NCBI RefSeq assembly: GCF_003096015.2
Contig: NZ_CP029185.2
Span: 588,501-652,500 of the forward strand
Origin: Limnobaculum parvum
Lineage (GTDB): Bacteria; Pseudomonadota; Gammaproteobacteria; Enterobacterales; Enterobacteriaceae
Direction of reading: 5' to 3'
Length of the DNA: 64,000 bases
Below, one piece after another: positions 9,276 to 17,161 of the stretch. Below the pieces are notes generated by a model. It made no database searches, was not told the origin of the DNA, and saw nothing but the letters and a program-made list of their open reading frames with translations. The position numbers and the translations under genes were made by a program. How positions within the stretch are numbered: the stretch's first letter is position 1; the number at the start of each line of letters is the position of its first letter.

Positions 9276-9772
9276 TTCGTGTTGAAATACCCGTTGATGC
9301 GGCAGGGATTAATAAGCTGTTGCGTAAGGCATTTTCCAGTGATGCTGAAGCCGAACTGGTCAATCATCTGCGTGAAGATGGCCTGATAACGCTAGGTATT
9401 GTTGCTACTGATGATTACGGCGGTGTGATTGGTTATGCGGCATTTAGCCCGGTAATGGTTAATGGTGAAGATCGCCAGTGGGTTGGTTTAGCGCCGTTAG
9501 CCGTGGCTGAGAAATACCGTGGAAAAGGTTTAGGCAAGGCATTGGTTTACGAAGGTTTGGATGCGCTTAATGAGTTTGGCTATGCCGCCGTTGCGGTGTT
9601 GGGAGATCCAGCCTATTACGGCGCTTTAGGTTTCAAAACCTCAGCAGAGTATGGCTTGCACTGCAAATGGCCAGATACCGCTTCAGCTTTCCAGATTTAT
9701 CCTCTGGCTGAAGAGTCTTTGCAGGGTATTTCTGGATTGGTAGAGTACTCCGCACCGTTTGACCGTTTTTAG
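9269..9772 (+). CDS. yhbS: GNAT-family N-acetyltransferase YhbS
   Basis: Predicted acetyltransferase of the GNAT fold. The acetyl-CoA loop is seen as VGLAPLAVAEKYRGKGLGKA (Q/RxxGxG/A type, about residues 73-92), followed by ALGFKTSAEYGL typical of YhbS proteins. Starts with GTG at 9269, overlapping ubiT by seven bases, so the two are probably translated together. Substrate unknown; length of 167 residues matches E. coli YhbS. Confidence 0.9.
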   Translation: MLIRVEIPVDAAGINKLLRKAFSSDAEAELVNHLREDGLITLGIVATDDYGGVIGYAAFSPVMVNGEDRQWVGLAPLAVAEKYRGKGLGKALVYEGLDALNEFGYAAVAVLGDPAYYGALGFKTSAEYGLHCKWPDTASAFQIYPLAEESLQGISGLVEYSAPFDRF

Positions 9773-10116
9773 TGATTTAACAACGCGGTTAACTGTTCGA
9801 TTGAAGGCTGGTCGTTGACCAGCTTTTCTTTTTTGGCTTTAGTTAGTTGCTTCACGCGGTATTCCAGCTTTAGCGCTTCAGAGTGCCCGGCGGTTTTAAT
9901 CTGATAAACCAATGTCAGTTCTCCAGCATTTCTTAATGCCTTGGCACCGTTGCCGGATTGGTGTTGCTTGAAACGGCGTTCAATACTGGTCGTGATTCCA
10001 GTGTACAGGCGATTATCTGCGGTACGTAAGATATACAGATACCAGTCATTTTTTTCCGCCAAGGAGCCGCTTTGTTTCACGTCTGTTCCATTCTCAGTTG
10101 CTAAATCGAAATGCAT
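9769..10116 (-). CDS. yhbQ: GIY-YIG nuclease-superfamily protein YhbQ
   Basis: Small GIY-YIG domain protein (UPF0213). Motif WYLYILRTADNRLYTGIT gives the two beta strands of the GIY-YIG core (residues 26-43), then IERRFKQHQSG with the conserved Arg, and LEYRVKQLTKAKKEKL. Convergent with yhbS, the two stop codons overlapping by four bases. The 26 residues before the domain are slightly longer than in E. coli (100 aa protein), so a later start is possible, but no better start codon with a ribosome site is evident. Confidence 0.9.
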   Translation of the reverse strand: MHFDLATENGTDVKQSGSLAEKNDWYLYILRTADNRLYTGITTSIERRFKQHQSGNGAKALRNAGELTLVYQIKTAGHSEALKLEYRVKQLTKAKKEKLVNDQPSIEQLTALLNH

Positions 10117-10217
10117 CTTATCAATTTTATGGTTTGAAAACAGCGCAAGTCTTCCCTGATGCTTGAGGTTAGCCTTTGTGTTAGTTTGGTCGCAGAATTC
10201 TATTTTTATAGCGGGAT

Positions 10218-10676
10218 ATGAATCTGATGACCACTGACCCTAAATATAGTCTGAACGCCATTTGCCGCTATCTGAAAAGAAACCATGTTGTCAGCTTATG
10301 TACCACAAATTCTGGTGACCTGTGGTGTGCAAGCTGCTTTTATCTGTTTGATATGGAAGATATGGGGTTAATTATTATGTCTGAGTCCCATACCCGACAC
10401 GGTAAGCAGGCACTGGCTAACCCTCAGGTAGCCGGAACGATCTCCGCGCAGACAAGAAATATTGCTTTAATTCAGGGTATTCAATATACCGGTCAGCTTC
10501 ACTTGTTAACCGGCGAAGATGAGCAAAGAGCAAGGGAAAAATATATTCAGCATTTCCCCATTGCTAAATTAACCAGTGCGCCTCTGTGGCGGTTGAGTCT
10601 TGATGAAATCAAAATGACTGACAATAAACTTGGATTTGGTAAAAAGTTTTTCTGGCAGCGCAGTGAGTCTGAATAG
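10218..10676 (+). CDS. yhbP: UPF0306 family protein YhbP (FMN-binding split-barrel type)
   Basis: Conserved enterobacterial protein related to pyridoxamine-5'-phosphate-oxidase-like split barrels; function unknown. Family features: GDLWCASCFYLFD (residues ~32-44), SESHTRHGKQALANPQVAGT and FGKKFFWQR at the C-terminus. An internal ATG at 10227 is an equally good start by ribosome-site spacing. The yhbTUVSQP cluster order supports the name. It ends directly against the convergent yafQ stop. Confidence 0.88.
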   Translation: MNLMTTDPKYSLNAICRYLKRNHVVSLCTTNSGDLWCASCFYLFDMEDMGLIIMSESHTRHGKQALANPQVAGTISAQTRNIALIQGIQYTGQLHLLTGEDEQRAREKYIQHFPIAKLTSAPLWRLSLDEIKMTDNKLGFGKKFFWQRSESE

Positions 10677-10943
10677 TTAAAACAGCGCGGAATGGCTGCC
10701 AACCCGATATAGTCTCAATTCTGAATCAGTACGTTGATAAATCAATAGAATGTCTGGAGATCCATGACATTCTAGATAGCCAACATAGCTACCGGATAAC
10801 TTATGCTCCCGGTAGCCAGCTGGTAGCGGTTGGCCTGTTTGTAGCATGGCGATTGTATTCAGGATGATCCTTTGCGCATTTCTATTATTTACATAGTGTT
10901 TAGCGTCTTTTTTAAATCGATTCTGATAAACAATCGTTAGCAT
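10677..10943 (-). CDS. yafQ: Type II toxin, YafQ-type mRNA interferase
   Basis: RelE/ParE-superfamily toxin that would cut mRNA at the ribosome. The residues known to matter in E. coli YafQ are all present in the same pattern: His47 (EHKLSGSY), His60 and Asp64 (CHGSPDILLIY), and His84 and Phe88 (GSHSALF) at the C-terminus. The 88-residue product follows its antitoxin gene by three bases, the usual dinJ-yafQ order. It sits between conserved core genes yhbP and nrdG, suggesting insertion as a small module. Confidence 0.92.
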   Translation of the reverse strand: MLTIVYQNRFKKDAKHYVNNRNAQRIILNTIAMLQTGQPLPAGYREHKLSGSYVGYLECHGSPDILLIYQRTDSELRLYRVGSHSALF

Positions 10944-10946
10944 TAC

Positions 10947-11204
10947 TCACCATCCCAGATCTTTTTTCAGTTCATCTACCGAGTTAGCACGGTGTACTCC
11001 AATACCCAGTTCAAACTCTTTAATTGCCTGAAGAGTTTCTTTATTGGGGCTAATTAAACCTTCTGGTATTTTTCCCGTTGCCGCTAACTGTCTGACTACC
11101 AGTCGGATGACGGTAGATAAATCTAACCCCAGTGTTTTTGCATTTGCCATTGCTGCCGCCTTTATTTCTGGTGAAACTCGCGCTTTTACGATTGTATCAT
11201 TCAT
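10947..11204 (-). CDS. dinJ: Type II antitoxin, DinJ/RelB family
   Basis: Antitoxin of the DinJ type: an N-terminal ribbon-helix-helix DNA-binding segment (IVKARVSPEIKAAAMANA, residues 4-21) and a C-terminal toxin-neutralising tail ending DELKKDLGW. 85 residues, normal for the family (E. coli 86). A near-perfect palindrome 35-54 bases upstream (11239-11258) is a likely autoregulatory operator. Confidence 0.92.
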   Translation of the reverse strand: MNDTIVKARVSPEIKAAAMANAKTLGLDLSTVIRLVVRQLAATGKIPEGLISPNKETLQAIKEFELGIGVHRANSVDELKKDLGW

Positions 11205-11238
11205 GGTATTCCCCTTATTGGCATCTGATTTTTATGGG

Positions 11239-11258
11239 CTCATTGTGTCCACAATGAG
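11239..11258. promoter_or_regulatory. Palindromic operator candidate of dinJ-yafQ
   Basis: CTCATTGTG / CACAATGAG, two perfect 9-base arms with a 2-base centre, 35 bases upstream of the dinJ start codon. Ribbon-helix-helix antitoxins bind such repeats and repress their own operon. Position and symmetry support the call; no LexA box (CTGT-N8-ACAG) was seen here, unlike the E. coli dinJ promoter. Confidence 0.6.
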
Positions 11259-11413
11259 TGCTCAGGTCAATAGAGGAAAATACTCTTGGTGGGGGAGATT
11301 ACGCTTAATGGAGGTTAATAAAAGTCGGATCGAGCATGAAAGCTTACAGATTGCGGAGTGTATCGAAATCTAATTGCCATACTGAATGATAGATAAGCAG
11401 AACAATGCGATAT

Positions 11414-11878
11414 TTATCGCAATTTATGTACGATCTGGTTACTGCTACCGCGCCACACCAATGATGGATCGGCTAATTCTTTGACGAATTTTCCGTCGAT
11501 CAGAACATTGATTAAATCGACCACCTGTTGTTGTTCAGCGGTGAGTTCAGACAATAAATATCCAGTCCAAAGCCAGATATCCTTTCCCGGGCACTCTTGC
11601 CGTATGCGTTTTACCAGCTTGAGTATATCGGGAACATTCTGTGGATGTAGTGGATCGCCACCAGATAGGCTAAGGCCTTGACGGGAGATCCGAGTGTCGT
11701 TGAGATCGGCAATAATGCGATCTTCCATCTCTGCGGTAAACCGTACGCCCGAGTTCAAACTCCAAGTGCTTTTATTATAGCAACCGGGGCATTGATGAAC
11801 ACAGCCAGAGACAAACAGCGTACAGCGAGTGCCAGGGCCGTTAACGATATCGACGGGATAGTACTGATGGAAATTCAT
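11414..11878 (-). CDS. nrdG: Anaerobic ribonucleotide reductase activating protein (radical SAM)
   Basis: Radical-SAM activase that generates the glycyl radical on NrdD. The cluster motif is CVHQCPGCYN (CxxxCxxC, about residues 26-33), preceded by NGPGTRCTLFVSGC and followed by LSLSGGDPLHPQN, the SAM-contact region. 154 residues, as in E. coli. It follows nrdD after 130 bases containing a strong hairpin. Confidence 0.96.
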   Translation of the reverse strand: MNFHQYYPVDIVNGPGTRCTLFVSGCVHQCPGCYNKSTWSLNSGVRFTAEMEDRIIADLNDTRISRQGLSLSGGDPLHPQNVPDILKLVKRIRQECPGKDIWLWTGYLLSELTAEQQQVVDLINVLIDGKFVKELADPSLVWRGSSNQIVHKLR

Positions 11879-11901
11879 AGTTTAAATATCTATATCCGGA
11901 A

Positions 11902-11939
11902 AGCAGTCAACTGAGGGGTTAACTTCTCAGTTGACTGCT
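11902..11939 (-). terminator. Hairpin between nrdD and nrdG
   Basis: AGCAGTCAACTGAG (11902-11915) pairs perfectly with CTCAGTTGACTGCT (11926-11939) around a 10-base loop. On the nrdDG transcript it is followed by TTTCC rather than a long U-run. It may be a partial terminator, or a processing or stability element that lowers nrdG relative to nrdD. Confidence 0.6.
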
Positions 11940-12008
11940 GGTTACCTTACAGCAGAGCCTGATAAGCTATCGGGTTCTATTGCTTGTCAGATTAAAGCGG
12001 CGTTTTTA

Positions 12009-14183
12009 TTAACAGGCTGGACTCTCACTTTGGTCCAATTGTCCATTGCCTAAATGTTTCACGCGGCGCTTTACTTCTTCCTGTTTGCCGGTGTTAAACG
12101 GGCGGGCATCCGGGCTACCTAAATAGCCACATACGCGACGAGTTACCGACACTTTTGATGAGTCGTGATTGCCGCATTTCGGACAGGTAAAGCCTTTGCT
12201 GGTGCACTCAAACTCGCCGGAGAAACCACACTCGTAGCATTCATCAATTGGCGTGTTAGTACCATAATAAGGAACACGGCTGTAGCTATAGTCCCATACG
12301 TCTTCTAAGGCTTTCAGGTTATGTTGAATGTTGGGATATTCGCCGTAACAAATGAAACCACCGTTAGCCAATGGCGGGTAAGGGGCTTCAAAGTCCAGTT
12401 TGTCATACGGGTTAACTTTTTTCTCAACGTCTAGGTGGAAGCTGTTGGTGTAGTAACCTTTATCGGTCACATCTTCAAGAACGCCAAACTCAGCAGTATC
12501 TAAACGGCAGAAGCGGCTGCACAGGTTTTCACTTGGCGTGCTGTACAGGCTGAAACCGTAACCGGTCTCTTTTTTCCACTCTTCAGTCGCTACTTTTAGG
12601 CGCTGGACAATCTCGACACCTTTATCACGCAACTGCTGGCTGTCATAAGGGTGTACCTGATTACCAAACAGTGCGTTTACCGTTTCGTGAATACCTATAT
12701 AACCTAATGAGATAGATGCGCGGCCGTTTTTAAAGATCTCAGAGATGTTGTCATCCGCCTTCAAACGTACACCACAGGCACCTTCCATATACAAAATTGG
12801 GGCAACGCGCGCTTTAATACCGTCAAGACGTTCAATGCGGGTCATCAGAGCACGTTTAGCCAGCGCCAGACGCTGCTCCAGGATCTGCCAGAAGCGAGCC
12901 TCGTCGCCACGCGCTTCCAGCGCAATGCGCGGCAGGTTAAGGCTGATAACGCCAATGTTGTTACGACCATCGTGGATTTGCTCGCCGTTCTCTTCATAAA
13001 CGCCCAAGAAGCTACGGCAACCCATTGGCGTTTTAAATGAACCGGTGACTTTTACGACCTGATCGTAATTAAGAATATCTGGATACATGCGCTTAGAAGC
13101 GCATTCCAATGCTAATTGCTTAATATCGTAGTTATCGTCACCGAATCTATGGTTAATCCCGTCTTTAATCGCAAATACCAGTTTAGGGAACACGGCAGTT
13201 TTATGGTTTTTACCTAATCCGGCAATGCGGTTTTTCAGAATAGATTGTTGAATCATTCGTGATTGCCAACTGGTGCCCAGTCCAAAACCGAAGGTAACAA
13301 ATGGCGTTTGACCATTGGCGGTATGAAGGGTATTCACCTCATATTCCAGCGACTGGAAAGCATCGTAGCACTCTTTTTCCGTTCTGGACTGAGCATACTC
13401 TTCCGCATTAGCGATGTTCCATTCCAGAGCGACTTCTTTATGTTTGTTATAGCTTTCTGTAACGAACGGCGCGAGAACTTCATCAATTCGGTTGATGGTG
13501 GTGCCACCATAAATATGGCTGGCGACTTGAGCAATGATTTGAGCCGTTACAGCCGTAGCGGTAGAAATGGATTTTGGCGGCTCAATCTCCGCATTACCCA
13601 TTTTAAACCCGTTGGTTAACATGCCTTTCAGATCGATAAGCATACAGTTAAACATTGGGAAGAATGGGGAGTAATCCAAATCGTGATAGTGGATTTCACC
13701 ACGCTCATGGGCCATGACAATATCACGCGGTAGCAGATGCTGTTTGGCATAGTGTTTAGCCACGATACCCGCTAACAGATCGCGTTGGGTTGGAATGACT
13801 TTGCTATCTTTATTGGCATTCTCATTGAGCAGGGCAATATCACTTTGCTCAACCAGACCTTGAATCTCTTGGTTCAGGCGACCGCGCTTCTCCCGTGAAA
13901 TGTCACGGTCGTGGCGGTATTCGATGTAGGTGCGAGCCAGCGTCTTGTAGTTACCGCTCATCAACTGGTTTTCTACGGCTTGCTGGATCTCATTGATATC
14001 AACAGCGGTTCGGCCTTCCATTTGCTTCGAAACTGTTTTTGCTACGTCAGCACAATAGTCGTCGTCATAGATATTGGCGGCGGTGGCTGCACGTACAATC
14101 GCTTCCTTGATTCGTACTTCATCAAAAGGCACTTTGCATCCATCACGTTTAATCACAACTGGTTTCACTATTGACTCCTTCAC
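12009..14183 (-). CDS. nrdD: Anaerobic ribonucleoside-triphosphate reductase, class III
   Basis: Catalytic subunit that reduces ribonucleoside triphosphates to deoxyribonucleotides without oxygen, using formate and a glycyl radical. The N-terminal ATP-cone (about residues 7-95) includes VIKRDGCKVPFDEVRIKEAI. The C-terminal zinc site is CYECGFSGEFECTSKGFTCPKCG-like (four Cys, in two CxxC pairs). The radical glycine is Gly686 in RRVCGYLGSPDARPFN, the counterpart of E. coli Gly681. 724 residues against 712 in E. coli, with a short extra tail. NrdR and DnaA boxes lie upstream. Confidence 0.97.
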   Translation of the reverse strand: MKESIVKPVVIKRDGCKVPFDEVRIKEAIVRAATAANIYDDDYCADVAKTVSKQMEGRTAVDINEIQQAVENQLMSGNYKTLARTYIEYRHDRDISREKRGRLNQEIQGLVEQSDIALLNENANKDSKVIPTQRDLLAGIVAKHYAKQHLLPRDIVMAHERGEIHYHDLDYSPFFPMFNCMLIDLKGMLTNGFKMGNAEIEPPKSISTATAVTAQIIAQVASHIYGGTTINRIDEVLAPFVTESYNKHKEVALEWNIANAEEYAQSRTEKECYDAFQSLEYEVNTLHTANGQTPFVTFGFGLGTSWQSRMIQQSILKNRIAGLGKNHKTAVFPKLVFAIKDGINHRFGDDNYDIKQLALECASKRMYPDILNYDQVVKVTGSFKTPMGCRSFLGVYEENGEQIHDGRNNIGVISLNLPRIALEARGDEARFWQILEQRLALAKRALMTRIERLDGIKARVAPILYMEGACGVRLKADDNISEIFKNGRASISLGYIGIHETVNALFGNQVHPYDSQQLRDKGVEIVQRLKVATEEWKKETGYGFSLYSTPSENLCSRFCRLDTAEFGVLEDVTDKGYYTNSFHLDVEKKVNPYDKLDFEAPYPPLANGGFICYGEYPNIQHNLKALEDVWDYSYSRVPYYGTNTPIDECYECGFSGEFECTSKGFTCPKCGNHDSSKVSVTRRVCGYLGSPDARPFNTGKQEEVKRRVKHLGNGQLDQSESPAC

Positions 14184-14214
14184 TAGCTGACTGTTTAGTC
14201 TTCTTTATTCGTAG

Positions 14215-14272
14215 TTATCCACAAGAAATACCCTCCTCGGAGAGGCTGTTCTTGTGGATGGAATGTGGATAA
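14215..14272. promoter_or_regulatory. DnaA boxes upstream of nrdD
   Basis: Two perfect DnaA boxes face each other: TTATCCACA at 14215-14223 and its complement TGTGGATAA at 14264-14272. A third, two-mismatch copy (TGTGGATGG) is at 14253-14261. The first and third also form the arms of a larger inverted repeat (ATCCACAAGAA / TTCTTGTGGAT). DnaA control of the aerobic nrdAB operon is known in E. coli; control of nrdD by DnaA is inference here. Confidence 0.6.
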
Positions 14273-14273
14273 A

Positions 14274-14320
14274 TTACTATATATAGGTGTGCTGGGAATT
14301 GAGTGCACTATATATTGTAT
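14274..14320. promoter_or_regulatory. Pair of NrdR boxes upstream of nrdD
   Basis: Two sites share the NrdR core CWATATATWG: CTATATATAG at 14277-14286 and CTATATATTG at 14308-14317. Their starts are 31 bases apart, three helical turns, the spacing typical of NrdR box pairs in enterobacterial nrd promoters. They lie 90-140 bases upstream of the nrdD start, just beyond the DnaA boxes. NrdR would repress nrdDG when dATP is high. Confidence 0.75.
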
Positions 14321-14504
14321 CTGGCATAAATGAAAGCCGGTTTATTTGACGAAGAACAAGGAATTGATTACTTGCTCATTCTTCATGCAAAAACAGTCGG
14401 GGAAAGCGTGTTTTTTCATCAAATGTATTGTTATTAATTTCAGCACATTGGTAATAATTCCGCCCGTGAAAGCTATTTATCCGTGATTCAGCGTCATAAA
14501 GCGG

Positions 14505-14510
14505 TATAAT
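14505..14510 (+). promoter_or_regulatory. -10 element of the ygiQ promoter
   Basis: A consensus TATAAT sits 52 bases before the ygiQ start codon. The -35 region at correct spacing is poor, so this is a moderate call. The rest of the 378-base nrdD-ygiQ divergent region holds the NrdR and DnaA boxes described separately. Confidence 0.45.
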
Positions 14511-14561
14511 TCCCGGCCTGCCGTATCATCGGTTCCCCAATAACGTTTAAATGAGTTTTCT

Positions 14562-16853
14562 ATGAGTAGCAGCATTAGTCTGATCCAGCCTGAACGCGAC
14601 CTGTTTTCCTACACGCCTTATTGGGCTGAGTGTTTTGGCACGGCGCCTTTTTTGCCGATGTCCCGTAAGGAGATGGATACATTAGGTTGGGACAGCTGTG
14701 ACATTATTATCGTGACCGGTGATGCTTATGTTGACCATCCCAGTTTTGGTATGGCGATTGTTGGTCGGATGTTGGAAGCGCAGGGGTTTCGCGTGGGCAT
14801 CATTGCCCAGCCCGACTGGACCAACAAAGATGATTTTATGCGGCTTGGAAAACCCAATTTGTTTTTCGGGGTAACCGCCGGAAACATGGATTCCATGATT
14901 AACCGTTATACCGCCGATCGACGTATGCGTCATGATGATGCCTATACGCCGGATAATATCGGCGGTAAGCGACCGGATCGCGCCACATTGGTGTATAGCC
15001 AACGCTGTAAAGAAGCCTACAAAGATGTGCCGGTGATTCTGGGAGGTATTGAAGCCAGCCTACGCCGTATTGCCCATTATGACTATTGGTCTGATACCGT
15101 GCGTCGCTCTGTTTTAGTGGATTCAAAGGCAGACATGTTGGTTTACGGTAATGGTGAGCGACCCATGGTTGAATTGGCCCACCGTCTGGCCGCCGGAGAA
15201 TCCATTGCCGATATTCAGGACGTGCGTAACACCGCCCTGATGTGCAAAGGCGCGCTGCCGGGTTGGTCTGGGGTAGACTCTACTCGATTGGATAAGCCGG
15301 GACGTATCGATCCTATTCCTCATCCCTATGGTGATGACCTGCCTTGCGTCGATGAAAACAGCCCATTTTCTCCCGAAAAACAGCCGACGGAAAAAGAGAT
15401 TGTTGTTCAACCAGCCAAACCAAAGCCGTGGGAAAAGACTTACGTTTTGCTGCCATCTTATGAAAAGGTGAAGGCAGATAAAATCATGTATGCCCATGCT
15501 TCGCGTATTTTGCATCATGAGACTAACCCCGGCTGTGCTCGGGCATTACTACAGAAACATGGGGATCGCTACGTGTGGATTAATCCACCCGCTATTCCAT
15601 TATCTACGGAAGAAATGGACAGCGTATTTGCTCTGCCATATCAGCGCGTTCCTCATCCTGCCTATAACGGTCAAAAACTGCCTGCGTATGAGATGATTCG
15701 TTTCTCAGTTAATATCATGCGCGGCTGTTATGGTGGCTGCTCGTTCTGTTCAATTACCGAACACGAAGGGCGTATTATCCAGAGCCGTTCAGAAGATTCG
15801 ATCATCCGTGAAATTGAAGAGATCCGCGATAGCGTGCCGGGTTTCACCGGTATTATTTCTGACCTCGGCGGGCCAACGGCCAATATGTATATGTTGCGTT
15901 GTCAGTCGCCAAGGGCAGAGCAGACCTGCCGTCGGGCTTCCTGTGTTTATCCTGAAATTTGTCAGCATATGGATACTAACCATGAGCCGACCATCAAACT
16001 CTATCGTCGAGCCAGAGATTTAAAAGGCATCAAGAAGATCCTGATTGCTTCTGGCGTTCGTTACGATTTAGCCGTGCAGGATCCTCGCTATATTAAGGAA
16101 CTGGCAACCCATCACGTTGGCGGCTATTTGAAGATAGCGCCAGAACATACGGAAAAAGGGCCGCTATCCAAAATGATGAAGCCCGGCATGGGCAGTTACG
16201 ATCGCTTTAAAGAGCTGTTTGATACCTACTCTAAACAAGCAGGAAAAGAGCAGTATCTTATTCCTTATTTCATTTCGGCCCATCCGGGCACTGAAGATGA
16301 GGACATGGTTAATCTGGCTCTATGGCTGAAGAAGAACCGCTTCCGTTTGGATCAGGTGCAAAACTTCTATCCGTCACCGCTGGCCAACTCAACCACCATG
16401 TACTACACCGGTAAGAATCCGTTGTCGAAAGTGGATTATAAAAGTGAGGACGTAACCATTCCAAAAGGGGATCGTCAGCGCCGGTTACAAAAAGCACTCC
16501 TGCGTTACCACGATCCGGCGAACTGGCCGTTGATTCGCACTGCGTTGGAAGAGATGGGATTAAAACATCTGATAGGTAGCCGTCGTGACTGTCTGGTACC
16601 TGCGGCAAGTATTGAAGAACAAAGAGCCGCTAAACGTAATTTGCGTCAGACGCGTCCTGCGTTAACCAAACATACGGATATTACGCGTCAAAGAGATCCT
16701 GCAAAAGGGTCGGGACGTCAGGCCGCAGAAACGGCCCGTAAGCCAGATAATAAAGCAAAAAATGTGAAGCCACAAAGCGGTAAACAGGAAACGGAACATT
16801 CAGTAAAAAGTGGAAAAGCGAAAGGTCCCGCTAGGAAGAAAACGTCTTTTTGA
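14562..16853 (+). CDS. ygiQ: YgiQ family radical SAM protein
   Basis: Large conserved radical-SAM protein of unknown reaction. N-terminal cobalamin-binding-like region (about residues 20-330) begins ERDLFSYTPYWAECFG. The cluster motif CYGGCSFC (CxxxCxxC) lies near residue 390, and a second Cys-rich stretch CRRASCVYPEICQH near 455. The C-terminus is a basic Lys/Arg-rich tail of about 70 residues (RQAAETARKPDNKAKNVK), usual for YgiQ. 763 residues, slightly longer than E. coli (739). Transcribed alone, divergent from nrdD. Confidence 0.95.
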   Translation: MSSSISLIQPERDLFSYTPYWAECFGTAPFLPMSRKEMDTLGWDSCDIIIVTGDAYVDHPSFGMAIVGRMLEAQGFRVGIIAQPDWTNKDDFMRLGKPNLFFGVTAGNMDSMINRYTADRRMRHDDAYTPDNIGGKRPDRATLVYSQRCKEAYKDVPVILGGIEASLRRIAHYDYWSDTVRRSVLVDSKADMLVYGNGERPMVELAHRLAAGESIADIQDVRNTALMCKGALPGWSGVDSTRLDKPGRIDPIPHPYGDDLPCVDENSPFSPEKQPTEKEIVVQPAKPKPWEKTYVLLPSYEKVKADKIMYAHASRILHHETNPGCARALLQKHGDRYVWINPPAIPLSTEEMDSVFALPYQRVPHPAYNGQKLPAYEMIRFSVNIMRGCYGGCSFCSITEHEGRIIQSRSEDSIIREIEEIRDSVPGFTGIISDLGGPTANMYMLRCQSPRAEQTCRRASCVYPEICQHMDTNHEPTIKLYRRARDLKGIKKILIASGVRYDLAVQDPRYIKELATHHVGGYLKIAPEHTEKGPLSKMMKPGMGSYDRFKELFDTYSKQAGKEQYLIPYFISAHPGTEDEDMVNLALWLKKNRFRLDQVQNFYPSPLANSTTMYYTGKNPLSKVDYKSEDVTIPKGDRQRRLQKALLRYHDPANWPLIRTALEEMGLKHLIGSRRDCLVPAASIEEQRAAKRNLRQTRPALTKHTDITRQRDPAKGSGRQAAETARKPDNKAKNVKPQSGKQETEHSVKSGKAKGPARKKTSF

Positions 16854-16867
16854 GTGTTGAAAATGTT

Positions 16868-16938
16868 TTAAACGGGTGAATAGATTATTCACCCGTTTAA
16901 ATGAAAGATGACCCAACTGGGTGAATTCGGTCATTTTT
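16868..16938 (+). terminator. Two hairpins after ygiQ
   Basis: The first (16868-16900) is a perfect 15-base stem, TTAAACGGGTGAATA with its complement around a 3-base GAT loop, but lacks a U-run. The second (16908-16934, ATGACC / GGTCAT with an inner CCCAACTGGG) is followed by TTTTAT and looks like the terminator proper. The remaining bases up to the GH31 gene at 17162 are AT-rich and hold only its promoter region. Confidence 0.7.
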
Positions 16939-17161
16939 ATGGTTTTCAACTTTTCGTTCATTTTGTGATCTCTCACGAATAACGCAATGAAAAAATTTTC
17001 ATTATAAATATATTAAAATATATAAGGGATAGTTCGGACTTATCTACCTTATTGACTTATTTATGCAATTTTTTTCAAAAAAATCCGTTGAGGCATAACT
17101 TTTTTTATCGTTAGCTAGCGTGAACTACCTGTGATTATTGCTAACTATAAAGACGAACATC

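Noticed and set aside
14215..14320. Replication origin
   Set aside because: Only two perfect DnaA boxes, no AT-rich 13-mer array, no origin-linked genes; a regulatory role at nrdD is simpler.
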